From contig NC_020812.1 in NCBI RefSeq assembly GCF_000348745.1, forward strand, positions 1,187,444 to 1,251,443: 64,000 bases of DNA. Reading direction: 5' to 3'. Of this stretch, positions 10,021 to 19,292 are shown piece after piece. The position numbers were made by a program, and so were the translations under genes. Numbering within the stretch: position 1 is the stretch's first letter; the number at the start of each line of letters is the position of its first letter. Under the pieces are notes generated by a model. That model was not told the DNA's origin, did no database searches, and worked only from the letters and a program-made list of their open reading frames with translations. The stretch comes from Micavibrio aeruginosavorus EPB (lineage in GTDB: Bacteria > Pseudomonadota > Alphaproteobacteria > Micavibrionales > Micavibrionaceae).

Positions 10021-12795
10021 ATGGCAAGCGATACCACAATTACAACTGCCAACAATCCCGAACCGGCATTAGGCGCGGATAATAGTTTTTTTGAATTTCA
10101 ATCCGATATACCCGCGTCTGCGCTGAAGGCGGATTTGTATGCGGCTGATGATATTGATGGTGTGACCGAGGGGTTGTCTGGTTCCGGTAACCTCAATTAC
10201 ATGATTGCGCAAACGCAGCAAACCAATGATGCGGCGATGACCAGCGATCCGTTCAGCAATAAATCCATTACAGATTTGTTTGATGATGTTCCGGGTTTGG
10301 CCGGGAATCAGGCCGGTGCTGGCGGTGATGCCGCCGGGGCCGGGGCGATCCCGGGATTTGGCGGTGATGACGCGGATTCCGCCCTGGCCTTTTTGGTGAA
10401 CCCGCAAGGTGCCAATGATCCGTTGCTCAATGGCGGCGGTGGTGGCGGCGAAGGCAATTACGCATCCAATGTCGGCGCGTTGGGTGCATCTTTTTATGAC
10501 ACCAATGGCGGTGGTGAAACGTTCAATAACATTCAAACTGCCGAAAATGGCCTTGATGGCAATGATGGTGAAGACGGCGATGATGGTGATGATGGCGACG
10601 ACGGTGATGATGGCGATGATGGGGATGATGGCGATCCACCAGATAATCCGCCGCCCCCGGGCCCGGATGGTGACGTTGACCTAACCACGGATGTGGATTC
10701 GGACATCATTGATGTTGATCTGGATGCCAATCTGGACCCGCTGGAATATGTCTTGGGTGACATTGATATCGATATTGATGCCATTCTGGGCGATGTCCTG
10801 GATTTTGATGACGGCATTTTGCCTGATCCTTCCGTTATTATTGACTCTGTGATCGGTGGAATTGAGCTGATCCCAGTGGAGTTGGGCCCGGTTTTGGATC
10901 CGGTTGAAGATCTGTTGGGTGGCATTATTGATGATGTGAACCCGATCCTTGATACATTGTTGGGCGACATGTTGCCCGTGAATGTAATCGATCTGCTGGA
11001 TGGATTGCTTGGCAGCACAGAAGGGGATCGTGACCTGTTTGTTGATCTGGGCCTGGATGCTCTGGGGCTTGGATTGGAAGGGCTTGATATCCTGAGCAAT
11101 CTGGCAATCGACGTTCCGCTGGATGTGGTGGAAGGATTGCTGGGTGACATTGATATCGGTTTGGATGTTGATGGCGTGATTGATGGCTTGTTGACCGGAT
11201 CGGCGCTGGATATTCCGGATCTGACACTCGGTTTGATCACGGCGGGTGATATTTTACCCGATCTGGATACAACATTATTGTCCACCAATGCATTGACGGA
11301 ACCTTTGGCTCCGTTGCTGGATCCAATTCTGGATGCAACAGCCCCGTTGTCCGATGGTGTCAATGGAATTACCACCGGTTTGCTGGAGGCTTTGAGCGAA
11401 TCCGTTGGCGATCCACTGCAAAACGTTACGGGTGGCCTGCTGGATAACGATTTGACCGGCGGTGTGCTGGAAACGGCCGGCGGTTTGACCGAAACGCTGA
11501 ATGAAACGCTCGGTGATGGCTTGCTGGATCCGGTCGGCGATGTTCTGGGTGATGTCACGGGTGGTTTGAGCGATGCCGTGACGGAGGCTCTGGGTGATAC
11601 ACCGCTGGATGGATTGCTTGGCGATCTGACAGGTGGTGAAGATGGCGTCGGTGGCATTATCGGAGATCTTGCCGGAGGCACATTGCTGGAAGGCACAGGT
11701 CTGGATGATCTGACAGATGGCCTCTTGGGCGATGACGGCCCTGTTGGCGATATTCTTGAAAATGCATTGGGCGGTGACTTGCTGGGCGGTGATGAAGGAA
11801 TCACGGGCCATGTTGGTGATGCCCTCGGTGACCTGCTGGCTGGTGGTGATAACGGCGGGCTGGACAATATTGTCGATGGTGTCATCGGTGATGACGGCCT
11901 GATCGGCGGTATTGGTGGCGATCTGCTGGATGATAGCCCGTTGGATGATCTGCTCGGTGGCGCGGATGGCGTCGGCGGTGTTGTCGAAGATATTTTGGGT
12001 GGCGATCTGGGCGATGGCCTGGGTGGCGACTTGCTGGGCGACCTGCTTGATGGTGGTGCTGGCGGTATCGTTGATGATGTCATCGGCGGCGACCTTGGTG
12101 ACGGTCTGGGTGGTGATCTGCTCGGTGATCTTCTTGGTGGCGATATTGGTGGCGATGACCCGGTGGGAGGCATCATTGGCGACGATGGCTTGCTGGGTGG
12201 CCTGGCCGGTGACGACGGATTATTGGGCGGATTGCTGAATAATCCAGACCCGGAATCCGGTGATGCGGATACAGATTTGGGCATCAATACAGGCCTGAAT
12301 CTGGGCGGCATGGATGATATTGCGGTTGATGCCGTTTTGGACCCGGTTGAAAACATCATCGGTGATGTGGATATCGGCGTTGATATCGAAGATGTCGTTG
12401 ATGATCTGACCAGTGGGAATATCGGTGGTATTACCGACGATCTGCTGGGAACAATCGAAAACGCAATCGATCTGGAAATCGACCTGTTTAACCCGGAACC
12501 GGATCAGGATAGTGGCGTTGATGCTGATATTGCTGGTCTGGCGGGTGATCTGCTTGGTGGTGACCTTCTGGGTGATCTTGGTGGTGATGGTGGCGGCCTG
12601 TGGCCCGAAGCCAGCATCGGCGACGGTCTGCTGGATGGTGCCTTGGGTGGTGGTTTGCTGGACGGCGCCCTTGGCGGCGGCCTGTTGCCGGAACCCGAGG
12701 GTATTGTGGCCGATGGTCTTGGAATGCTGGGCGGCGTTCTGGGCGGCGGCGAGGAATCGTCCGGTGGCGGATTGCTCGGCGGCCTCTTTGGCTAA
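10021..12795 (+). CDS. Giant acidic Gly/Asp/Leu repeat protein, probable type I secretion substrate
   Basis: A 924-residue protein of extreme composition, almost entirely G, D, L, I, V, A and E. I count one Arg, two Lys and no Cys. Residues about 178-205 are collagen-like GDD triplets, followed by a proline-rich linker (PPPPGP). The remaining 700 residues are imperfect repeats built on GDLLGD, DGLLG and DIDIGVD-like units. There is no Sec signal peptide and there are no canonical GGxGxDxUx RTX nonapeptides. The C-terminus is Gly/Leu-rich (GGGLLGGLFG). A sigma-54-type promoter precedes it and two exporter ATPases plus a HlyD adaptor follow, so secretion by the type I route is inferred. A calcium-binding surface or matrix protein is possible. 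Not recognised as a named family. Confidence 0.8.
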   Translation: MASDTTITTANNPEPALGADNSFFEFQSDIPASALKADLYAADDIDGVTEGLSGSGNLNYMIAQTQQTNDAAMTSDPFSNKSITDLFDDVPGLAGNQAGAGGDAAGAGAIPGFGGDDADSALAFLVNPQGANDPLLNGGGGGGEGNYASNVGALGASFYDTNGGGETFNNIQTAENGLDGNDGEDGDDGDDGDDGDDGDDGDDGDPPDNPPPPGPDGDVDLTTDVDSDIIDVDLDANLDPLEYVLGDIDIDIDAILGDVLDFDDGILPDPSVIIDSVIGGIELIPVELGPVLDPVEDLLGGIIDDVNPILDTLLGDMLPVNVIDLLDGLLGSTEGDRDLFVDLGLDALGLGLEGLDILSNLAIDVPLDVVEGLLGDIDIGLDVDGVIDGLLTGSALDIPDLTLGLITAGDILPDLDTTLLSTNALTEPLAPLLDPILDATAPLSDGVNGITTGLLEALSESVGDPLQNVTGGLLDNDLTGGVLETAGGLTETLNETLGDGLLDPVGDVLGDVTGGLSDAVTEALGDTPLDGLLGDLTGGEDGVGGIIGDLAGGTLLEGTGLDDLTDGLLGDDGPVGDILENALGGDLLGGDEGITGHVGDALGDLLAGGDNGGLDNIVDGVIGDDGLIGGIGGDLLDDSPLDDLLGGADGVGGVVEDILGGDLGDGLGGDLLGDLLDGGAGGIVDDVIGGDLGDGLGGDLLGDLLGGDIGGDDPVGGIIGDDGLLGGLAGDDGLLGGLLNNPDPESGDADTDLGINTGLNLGGMDDIAVDAVLDPVENIIGDVDIGVDIEDVVDDLTSGNIGGITDDLLGTIENAIDLEIDLFNPEPDQDSGVDADIAGLAGDLLGGDLLGDLGGDGGGLWPEASIGDGLLDGALGGGLLDGALGGGLLPEPEGIVADGLGMLGGVLGGGEESSGGGLLGGLFG

Positions 12796-12850
12796 GTAAA
12801 ACGTGTGTAACTGAAGTATCTCAAAATTCATCAATCGGCGGAGGATTCGC

Positions 12851-14539
12851 ATGCGCGATTCACTCGATATTCAGGCAGGCCTGTTTCCTGGGCGCTATGC
12901 CATCAGCACGTTGGTTATTCCAACATTGTGCATCAATATTCTGTCTTTGGCTCTGCCGTTCCTGACGTTGCAGGTTTATGACCGGATTTTGCCGAACCCG
13001 GATGGGGGAACATTACCCGTCCTGATCGCCGGTATTCTGGTGGCGATTATGCTGGAAACCGTCCTGCGCATGGGCCGGGCCTATGTCATGGGGTGGAGTT
13101 CTGCATCCTTTGAACACCGTACATCCGTTGCTGCCATTCGCCAGATGATGAATGCGGAGCTTGCGGCTGTGAACCAGATGGGAACAGGGGAAGCGTTAAA
13201 CCGCTTGTCGGCAGTCGGAAAAATTAAAGATTTCCAGAATGGCAGTATTCTGGTGACTTTCATTGATGCGTTGTTCATTCCGGTTTATTTGGCCGCAATT
13301 GTTTATATTGCAGGTGGTTTGGTTCTGATCCCGATTACTATTCTTACGCTGTTTATCGTATCGTCGATTTTTCACGGCGTACGTTTGAAAACGGCTCTGC
13401 ATGACCGCGAGGAAGATGACGATGCACGTTATAACTTCCTGATTGAAACGTTACAGGGCATTCACACACTGAAATCCTTTGCGCTGGAGAAGGTCTTTCA
13501 GCGCCGCTATGAAAAAATTCAATATAATACGACACTGGCCAACTATGCCGTAACCGAAGAAACGGCCAAATCTTTTAACAGTGCCAATGTTTTTGCCAGC
13601 CTGATCGTGGCCGCGGTGATTGCGGGTGGGGCATGGATGGTGGTAACCGGGCGTATGTCGTCCGGCGGTATGATTGCCGCTATTCTGCTCTCAGGTCGTT
13701 TGATGTTACCGGCCCAGAAAGTTCTGAGCCTGTGGATCCGGTATCAGGACTTTCAGGTTGCGCGCGATAAAATCAATACATTATTGCACATGCCGCAAGT
13801 TGCCCGTGACCAAGATGCGGAAACGCCGATGTCCCTGGGTATCGTTGAGCTGCGCTCTGTTGGATTTCGTTATACGGATGCATCGCCGTGGTTGTTCCGC
13901 GATGTTGATTTGGCCCTGCACCCGGGGCAGGCGATCCGGATTTCCGGTGCACATGGTGCTGGTAAAACGGCTCTGCTGAAGTTGATTGTCGGTCTTTATC
14001 GTCCGCAGGAAGGTGAAGTTCTGGTTGATGGCATTCACCCATCCGTGTTTCCCGATGGCCATTTGTTGAGCCACATTGGATATATTCCGACCAAAGGCAC
14101 GTTATTCCGTGGACGCATTCGCGACAATTTGACCCGGTTCGGCATGGTGCCGGAATCCGATGTGCGGGCTGTGACAGCCATGCTTGGGATCGACCGTGAT
14201 GTTGCTGGCCTGCCAAAGGGGTTTGATACGTGGGTTGAAGGCACGGAAAATGACGTTCTTCCCCCAGGTTTACGCCAACGTATTGCGATTGCCCGTGCTT
14301 TGGCGGGGCACCCGAAAGTGATTTTGTTCGACGATGCCGACCGTAACCTGGACCGTGATGGATACCGTGCCGTGCACGCCATGTTGGGTCGTTTGAAACA
14401 CAAGGCCGCCATCATCGTCGTCAGCGATGACCGCAATATGACATCTCTGTGCGATCGGCATTACCGTTTGGACGTCAATGGGCTGATCCCGCAAATGGAT
14501 GAACACACATCACTTTATGATTTGGAGTTACGCGCATGA
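12851..14539 (+). CDS. Type I secretion ABC transporter, first half-transporter
   Basis: A 562-residue membrane/ATPase protein with an ABC membrane domain (five to six helices, residues about 20-300) and one nucleotide-binding domain. Walker A is GAHGAGKT. The signature is LPPGLRQRIAIARAL instead of LSGGQ, Walker B is VILFDDAD with Asp where the catalytic Glu is usual, and the H-loop His is replaced (VVSDDR). These losses suggest a heterodimer with the next protein. There is no peptidase-like N-terminal domain. A strong GGAGG site precedes the ATG, and the stop overlaps the next start by ATGA. Confidence 0.9.
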   Translation: MRDSLDIQAGLFPGRYAISTLVIPTLCINILSLALPFLTLQVYDRILPNPDGGTLPVLIAGILVAIMLETVLRMGRAYVMGWSSASFEHRTSVAAIRQMMNAELAAVNQMGTGEALNRLSAVGKIKDFQNGSILVTFIDALFIPVYLAAIVYIAGGLVLIPITILTLFIVSSIFHGVRLKTALHDREEDDDARYNFLIETLQGIHTLKSFALEKVFQRRYEKIQYNTTLANYAVTEETAKSFNSANVFASLIVAAVIAGGAWMVVTGRMSSGGMIAAILLSGRLMLPAQKVLSLWIRYQDFQVARDKINTLLHMPQVARDQDAETPMSLGIVELRSVGFRYTDASPWLFRDVDLALHPGQAIRISGAHGAGKTALLKLIVGLYRPQEGEVLVDGIHPSVFPDGHLLSHIGYIPTKGTLFRGRIRDNLTRFGMVPESDVRAVTAMLGIDRDVAGLPKGFDTWVEGTENDVLPPGLRQRIAIARALAGHPKVILFDDADRNLDRDGYRAVHAMLGRLKHKAAIIVVSDDRNMTSLCDRHYRLDVNGLIPQMDEHTSLYDLELRA

Positions 14540-16803
14540 CATCGGCTTCGAAAATCACAGGCATGATGGCCGCGCCACAGCGGTCAAAAACCCGGTACAG
14601 CGATATTAACGACGGGCAGATCAAATCGACGTCGGAGATTGCCGCGCTGGATGGTTTAATGCAGCGTTTGCAGGAAACAACATGGTCCGGACAAAATCGC
14701 GGTGTGCACCAGGGGCCATGGGAACGGTCATTGTGCATGACGTTGCTGGCCATTGATCCGGATATTAAATTCCACCGTATTGCGGAATCGTTGTCCGCTC
14801 CGGAACGTCAAATGGACCGTGTTGATTTTATGAATACGATGGCCAATTTGGGTTTCCGGGCCAGCACGTTTGAAACGTCCATCAATAATGTCGATGATCG
14901 TGTGAAGCCATGCCTGTTTGTTCCTGACGGCGAAATGGAAATGCCGTTCGTTATTTTACCAGGCAGTCGTATTTACGACGGCGAACAGCATCGCATGAAG
15001 GATACAAACGGTAAACGTGGTGGAATAAACGGCAAAGCTATCAAATTTACGCCGTATGATGAATCGTTTGAATATACATCGAAATTTATGCGCAAGGGCA
15101 CGGGCCATAGCTGGTTCCGGGCATTGCTGACACGCTTTTCCGGGACGATCTGGCAGATTTTGGCGACCGGAATTGTATTAAACCTGATTGCGCTGTCTAC
15201 GCCGTTATTCATTATGATGGTTTATGATCGCGTTGTATCGGCACACGCGTTGGAAACATTACCAATGTTGACCGCTGGCGTGATGATTGCGATCGCGGCG
15301 GAATGGATGTTGCGGACCATTCGGTCCCATGGTCTGTCATGGCTGGGTGGGCGGTTGGACAATATTGTCAGCAACCGGATTTTTGAACATTTGATGAATT
15401 TGTCGCCGTCTTATATCGAACGGGCCCCGATCCCGTCACAAGTGGCCCGTATCAAAACATTTGAATCTGTCCGGGATTTCTTTTCCGGTTCTGCTTTCCT
15501 GTCGGTTCTGGAAATGCCGTTTATGCTGATTGCCCTTTTGGCTATTGCATTTATTGCGGGTCCGTTGGCGTTGGTGCCTGTGTTTATGATGGTCCTATAC
15601 GCCGCACTGGCCTATATCACGTGGCAGCGCGTGAGGGTGGTCATCCGTCTGGCCGCAAAAGCCAGTTCGGCGCGCCAGCAATTTGCATTGGATACGTTTG
15701 ACAAGCTGGAAGATATTCGCGCCAACGGTCTGCAAAATATCTGGGTTGAAAAATTCCGTGATCTGTCCGGACGCGAAGCCATGGCGCAGTTTAAACTGGC
15801 CTGGGCCGGGAATATCGGCGAAACGCTGGGCCATGCTATTACAATTTTGTCGGCCGTTGCCGTTGTGTATTTCGGCACGCACCTGATCTGGGATGGCGTC
15901 ATGACCACCGGCGCGTTGGTGGCCAGCATGATCCTGGTCTGGCGTGTTCTGACGCCGTTCTACAGCCTGTGCACAATGGTTCCGCGTCTCGAACAATTGC
16001 GTAACAGCATACGCCAGATTAACACCCTGGTTGATATTGATACAGAAGATCAGGCCAACCGTAATTCTGCCCGCCCGGGCCATATGCGTGGCCGTGTGAC
16101 CTTCATCAATGCTGGCCTGAAATATGAGCAAGACCAAAATCCGGTTTTTGCGGGTCTGACTTTTGACGTTAAACCGGGCGAAATCTGCGCCATTACGGGT
16201 GAAAATGGTGCCGGGAAAACCTCGGTCCTGAAACTGATCAAGAAAATGTACATTCCGCAGGCCGGCAGTATCCGGATCGACGGATTTGACATTCGCCAGC
16301 TGGATTACGGTGATTTGCGCCGTAACATTGCCTACGTTCCGCAAACGCCTGAATTTTTCTATGGTTCAATTGCCGACAATATCCGTTTTGCCAACCCGCT
16401 GGCGACGGATAAGGAGATCAATATGGCTTTGGAACAGGCGGGCATTCTGGGCGATGTACAGAATTTGCACAGCGGCCTGAACACCAAGATTGGCCAAGGT
16501 CCCGATGCAATCAGCCTGCCATCCGCCATGGCGATCCGCCTGGGTCTGGTCCGTGCCTATCTGCACGAAGCCCCGATCCTGCTGATTGATGAATTGCCGA
16601 ACTCGCTTCTGAATGATGAAGCTGGCCAGTTTCTGCACGAAACCATTATTCGCGCACATGGCCACCAGACCGTTTTCATGGTGACCTATCGCCGTGACTA
16701 TCTTGAAATGGCGGATACGATTGTTCTGCTGCGTCGTGGTTTACAGCCACAGGCAGGGGCGGGTCCGATCATGATGGAACGTTTGAAAAAAATGCAATGG
16801 TAA
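14536..16803 (+). CDS. Type I secretion ABC transporter with C39-like N-terminal domain (LapB-type)
   Basis: A 755-residue exporter. Residues about 35-150 form a C39-peptidase-like domain; I see no convincing catalytic Cys/His pair, as in the inactive domains of RTX exporters. A six-helix membrane region from about residue 205 and an ATPase domain follow. Walker A is GENGAGKT and Walker B ILLIDEL keeps the Glu. The signature is degenerate (SLPSAMAIRLGL), and the H-loop reads VTYRRD, without the His. The ATGA overlap with the previous gene implies translational coupling and a paired transporter. Likely moves the 924-residue protein out through an outer-membrane TolC encoded elsewhere. Confidence 0.9.
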   Translation: MTSASKITGMMAAPQRSKTRYSDINDGQIKSTSEIAALDGLMQRLQETTWSGQNRGVHQGPWERSLCMTLLAIDPDIKFHRIAESLSAPERQMDRVDFMNTMANLGFRASTFETSINNVDDRVKPCLFVPDGEMEMPFVILPGSRIYDGEQHRMKDTNGKRGGINGKAIKFTPYDESFEYTSKFMRKGTGHSWFRALLTRFSGTIWQILATGIVLNLIALSTPLFIMMVYDRVVSAHALETLPMLTAGVMIAIAAEWMLRTIRSHGLSWLGGRLDNIVSNRIFEHLMNLSPSYIERAPIPSQVARIKTFESVRDFFSGSAFLSVLEMPFMLIALLAIAFIAGPLALVPVFMMVLYAALAYITWQRVRVVIRLAAKASSARQQFALDTFDKLEDIRANGLQNIWVEKFRDLSGREAMAQFKLAWAGNIGETLGHAITILSAVAVVYFGTHLIWDGVMTTGALVASMILVWRVLTPFYSLCTMVPRLEQLRNSIRQINTLVDIDTEDQANRNSARPGHMRGRVTFINAGLKYEQDQNPVFAGLTFDVKPGEICAITGENGAGKTSVLKLIKKMYIPQAGSIRIDGFDIRQLDYGDLRRNIAYVPQTPEFFYGSIADNIRFANPLATDKEINMALEQAGILGDVQNLHSGLNTKIGQGPDAISLPSAMAIRLGLVRAYLHEAPILLIDELPNSLLNDEAGQFLHETIIRAHGHQTVFMVTYRRDYLEMADTIVLLRRGLQPQAGAGPIMMERLKKMQW

Positions 16804-16817
16804 CCGAGGAGGGAACC

Positions 16818-18164
16818 ATGATGGATAAATCAGTGATGAAAAAATCTACCATTCAACAGCCACAACTGCGCTTTCTGGCCCAGTCCGTACGGTTGGAGGA
16901 GGAAATCAACCCCCGCCTGATCCGTCTGACATCCGGTGCAATTGCGCTGTGCATTGGCGCATTTATCGTGTGGGCCAGCTTGACCAACGTCAATGAAATT
17001 GCCCGGACGCCGGGTGAGATTATTCCCGCCGGGATGCAGAAAGTTGTCCAGCATTTAGAAGGCGGAATTATCAAGGACATCAACGTCAAAGATGGCGATG
17101 TTGTCAAAGCCGGGCAAACTTTATTGGTTTTGGAAGAAACCGGTGTGCAGGAAGATTTAAACCGGGCGCTCACCCATGGTACGTATTTGGCCGCGCAGAA
17201 GGAATTGTTGCAGGCCTTTGTTGATGGCCGCGACCCGGATTTTTCGAAATTGGGTGATGTTCCACCGGAAATGATCACAGAGCAACAGAATGTTTTCAAA
17301 AGCACGGCCGAATCCCGTTTAAAAGAACGCAAGATTTTACAGGATCAGGTCGCGCAGAAAGAACAGAGTATCAAATCCCTGCAGGCACGGCAGGCGGCGA
17401 TTGGCCAGAATTTGAAGCTGGCGCAGGATATGTATGATCGCCGTCAGGGATTATACCGCAACGGATATATTTCCCACATCAGCTTCCTGCAAACGGAACA
17501 GGAACTGAACACGCTGAAAGGTGAACGCAGTCAGGTCAACAGCCAGATTGAAGAAGCCAAGGCCACGTTGCAGGAATATCAAGGTCGTCTGCAATCGCTG
17601 GAGGCACGCAACCGTGATGATGCATATCAACGATTGAACGCGTTGGAAAATGAGATCAAGCAAAATGCGGAAGTTACAGATCGTTTGCAAAATCGTCGCA
17701 ATCGGTTGGAAGTGACTGCGCCTGTTGATGGTTTGGTCAAGGGGCTGAGTGTCAATACGATTGGCGCCGTCGTTGGACCCGGCCAATCCTTGATGGAAAT
17801 TGTCCCGGTGAATGACGATCTGTTGGTCGAAATTCGGATTCCGCCCCAATATGCCGGTCACCTGACCTTGGGCCAGGACGTGCAAGTGAAGGTCAGTTCT
17901 TATGATTTCTCTCGCTATGGTGCTGTACCGGGTAAATTAACCTACTTGTCCCCGACGACTTTTGTTGGTGAACGAGGCGAGCGTTTTTACCGCGGCCACG
18001 TGGCATTAGACCGCAACTTCGTTGGTGGCAAAGGTCAGGAAAGTAACAAGATCATCCCGGGTATGACCGTGATGGCGGATATTGTGACGGGCCGTAAAAC
18101 CGTTATGCAATATCTGATGAAACCGATCCATACATCACTGATGACCGCTTTTTCTGAGCGTTAA
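16818..18164 (+). CDS. HlyD-family membrane fusion protein (type I secretion adaptor)
   Basis: A 448-residue periplasmic adaptor. It has an N-terminal cytoplasmic tail, one membrane helix (LTSGAIALCIGAFIVWASL) and a lipoyl half-motif VVQHLEGGIIKDINVKDGD. A long alpha-helical hairpin (residues about 110-290) and a beta-barrel end (VTAPVDGLVKGLSVNTIGAV) follow. It bridges the ABC pair to a TolC-like channel. The frame opens at 16797, but AGGAGG at 16807-16812 supports the ATG at 16818 or 16821. No TolC gene follows. Confidence 0.92.
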   Translation: MMDKSVMKKSTIQQPQLRFLAQSVRLEEEINPRLIRLTSGAIALCIGAFIVWASLTNVNEIARTPGEIIPAGMQKVVQHLEGGIIKDINVKDGDVVKAGQTLLVLEETGVQEDLNRALTHGTYLAAQKELLQAFVDGRDPDFSKLGDVPPEMITEQQNVFKSTAESRLKERKILQDQVAQKEQSIKSLQARQAAIGQNLKLAQDMYDRRQGLYRNGYISHISFLQTEQELNTLKGERSQVNSQIEEAKATLQEYQGRLQSLEARNRDDAYQRLNALENEIKQNAEVTDRLQNRRNRLEVTAPVDGLVKGLSVNTIGAVVGPGQSLMEIVPVNDDLLVEIRIPPQYAGHLTLGQDVQVKVSSYDFSRYGAVPGKLTYLSPTTFVGERGERFYRGHVALDRNFVGGKGQESNKIIPGMTVMADIVTGRKTVMQYLMKPIHTSLMTAFSER

Positions 18165-18188
18165 TCGTAGAAAACAGGAGACGCAATC

Positions 18189-19142
18189 ATGGGAATGACT
18201 CTACAGGATCTGGAAGATGCAGCAAGTGCACCAAGCGCTACGCGTTCTGTCCTGATCGTTGATGATGATCGTATTTCATTAAAATTCTTGGACCATCAGG
18301 TACAGGCCATGGGGTATCGCACTGTTTTGGCCAGCGATGGGCATGAGGCTCTGACCATTTTGCAACATTCGCCCGATGCGTTTGGCGCGATCCTGCTGGA
18401 CCGGATCATGCCGCACATTGACGGTATGACAGTGATGCAGAAAATTAAGGATAATCCGCGTCTGCGTGACATTCCCGTTGTCATGCAAACCAGTGCGAAA
18501 AGTCCGGAAGAGATCGAAGAAGGCATAGGTTCCGGTGTATTCCATTACCTGACCAAGCCGATTAATATTGATATGTTGCGTGTAACGCTACGGTCGGCTA
18601 TGCGAACCTTTGAAACACACAGTACGAACAAGCAGGCCCGTACAAATTCAACGGCTGGGTTTGGCATGTTGCAGAGTGCGCAGTTTAATGTCCGTACGCC
18701 AGAGGAGGCCAAAGTTTTGGCCGCCTTTCTGTCCGAATGTTTCCCAGAACCTGAGCGTGTGTTACAGGGTATTGAGGCGCTTTTGTTCAATGCCATTGAG
18801 CACGGAAATCTAGAGATTGGCGGGCCGGCTAAAGCAGAATTGAGCCAAAGTGGTGCGCTGCGTCGGGAAATTGAACAGCGCCTGAGCGATCCACGATTTG
18901 CCAGCAAGGCTGTTGAAGTCACGCTGACACGCAAAGACGGTGGCGTTTATGTTGTTGTGAGTGACCAGGGTGAAGGATTCAACTGGCGTGATCATTTAAA
19001 AATCGACCCGGTTCATGCTGGCAATCGCTTTGGTCGCGGAATTGCCATGGCGGGGTCCGTGTGTTTTGACAAATTGATGTATAACGACAAAGGCAACAAA
19101 GCGGTGGCCTATGTCGCAGACGGTTCTGCGTTAAACTGGTGA
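18189..19142 (+). CDS. Response regulator with C-terminal RsbW-like HATPase domain
   Basis: A 317-residue regulator. The N-terminal REC domain has VDDDRIS, phospho-acceptor Asp71 in LLDRIMPHIDG, and Thr/Lys switch residues. The C-terminal domain (residues about 165-315) is a GHKL ATPase of the anti-sigma type: ALLFNAIEHGNLE (N box), VSDQGEGFNW (G1) and NRFGRGIAMAG (G2). No phospho-accepting His is visible. It may control cargo expression or secretion by partner switching (inference). Last gene of the secretion operon, 24 bases after the adaptor. Confidence 0.85.
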   Translation: MGMTLQDLEDAASAPSATRSVLIVDDDRISLKFLDHQVQAMGYRTVLASDGHEALTILQHSPDAFGAILLDRIMPHIDGMTVMQKIKDNPRLRDIPVVMQTSAKSPEEIEEGIGSGVFHYLTKPINIDMLRVTLRSAMRTFETHSTNKQARTNSTAGFGMLQSAQFNVRTPEEAKVLAAFLSECFPEPERVLQGIEALLFNAIEHGNLEIGGPAKAELSQSGALRREIEQRLSDPRFASKAVEVTLTRKDGGVYVVVSDQGEGFNWRDHLKIDPVHAGNRFGRGIAMAGSVCFDKLMYNDKGNKAVAYVADGSALNW

Positions 19143-19209
19143 TTTAATTGCGATAACACTGCGTTTTCTGATTAAACACTGCTTGATTTTTCTATTCCGG
19201 GTTATAAAT

Positions 19210-19254
19210 GACTGGCGGAGTGCCTGTGTATGGCGCACCGCCAGTCGCGTTTTA
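19210..19254 (+). terminator. Terminator of the type I secretion operon
   Basis: GACTGGCGGAGTGCC (19210-19224) pairs with GGCGCACCGCCAGTC (19232-19246), one mismatch and one G-U, and is followed by GCGTTTTA. It closes the operon before the efflux genes, so the open frame that begins inside it at 19230 is not the true start of the next gene. Confidence 0.75.
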
Positions 19255-19292
19255 TACGTTTCGCGTTTAACATTTTTAGAGCCGGATGTCTG

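Noticed and set aside
10533-12359. 608-residue open frame on the minus strand opposite the acidic repeat protein
   Set aside because: It is a Ser/Pro-rich shadow produced by the repetitive GAT/GGC codons of the real gene; it has no ribosome site or family features.
10560-12790. DNA-level tandem repeats considered as CRISPR or satellite
   Set aside because: Repeats are degenerate, lie in one long frame and follow codon periodicity; they encode protein repeats.
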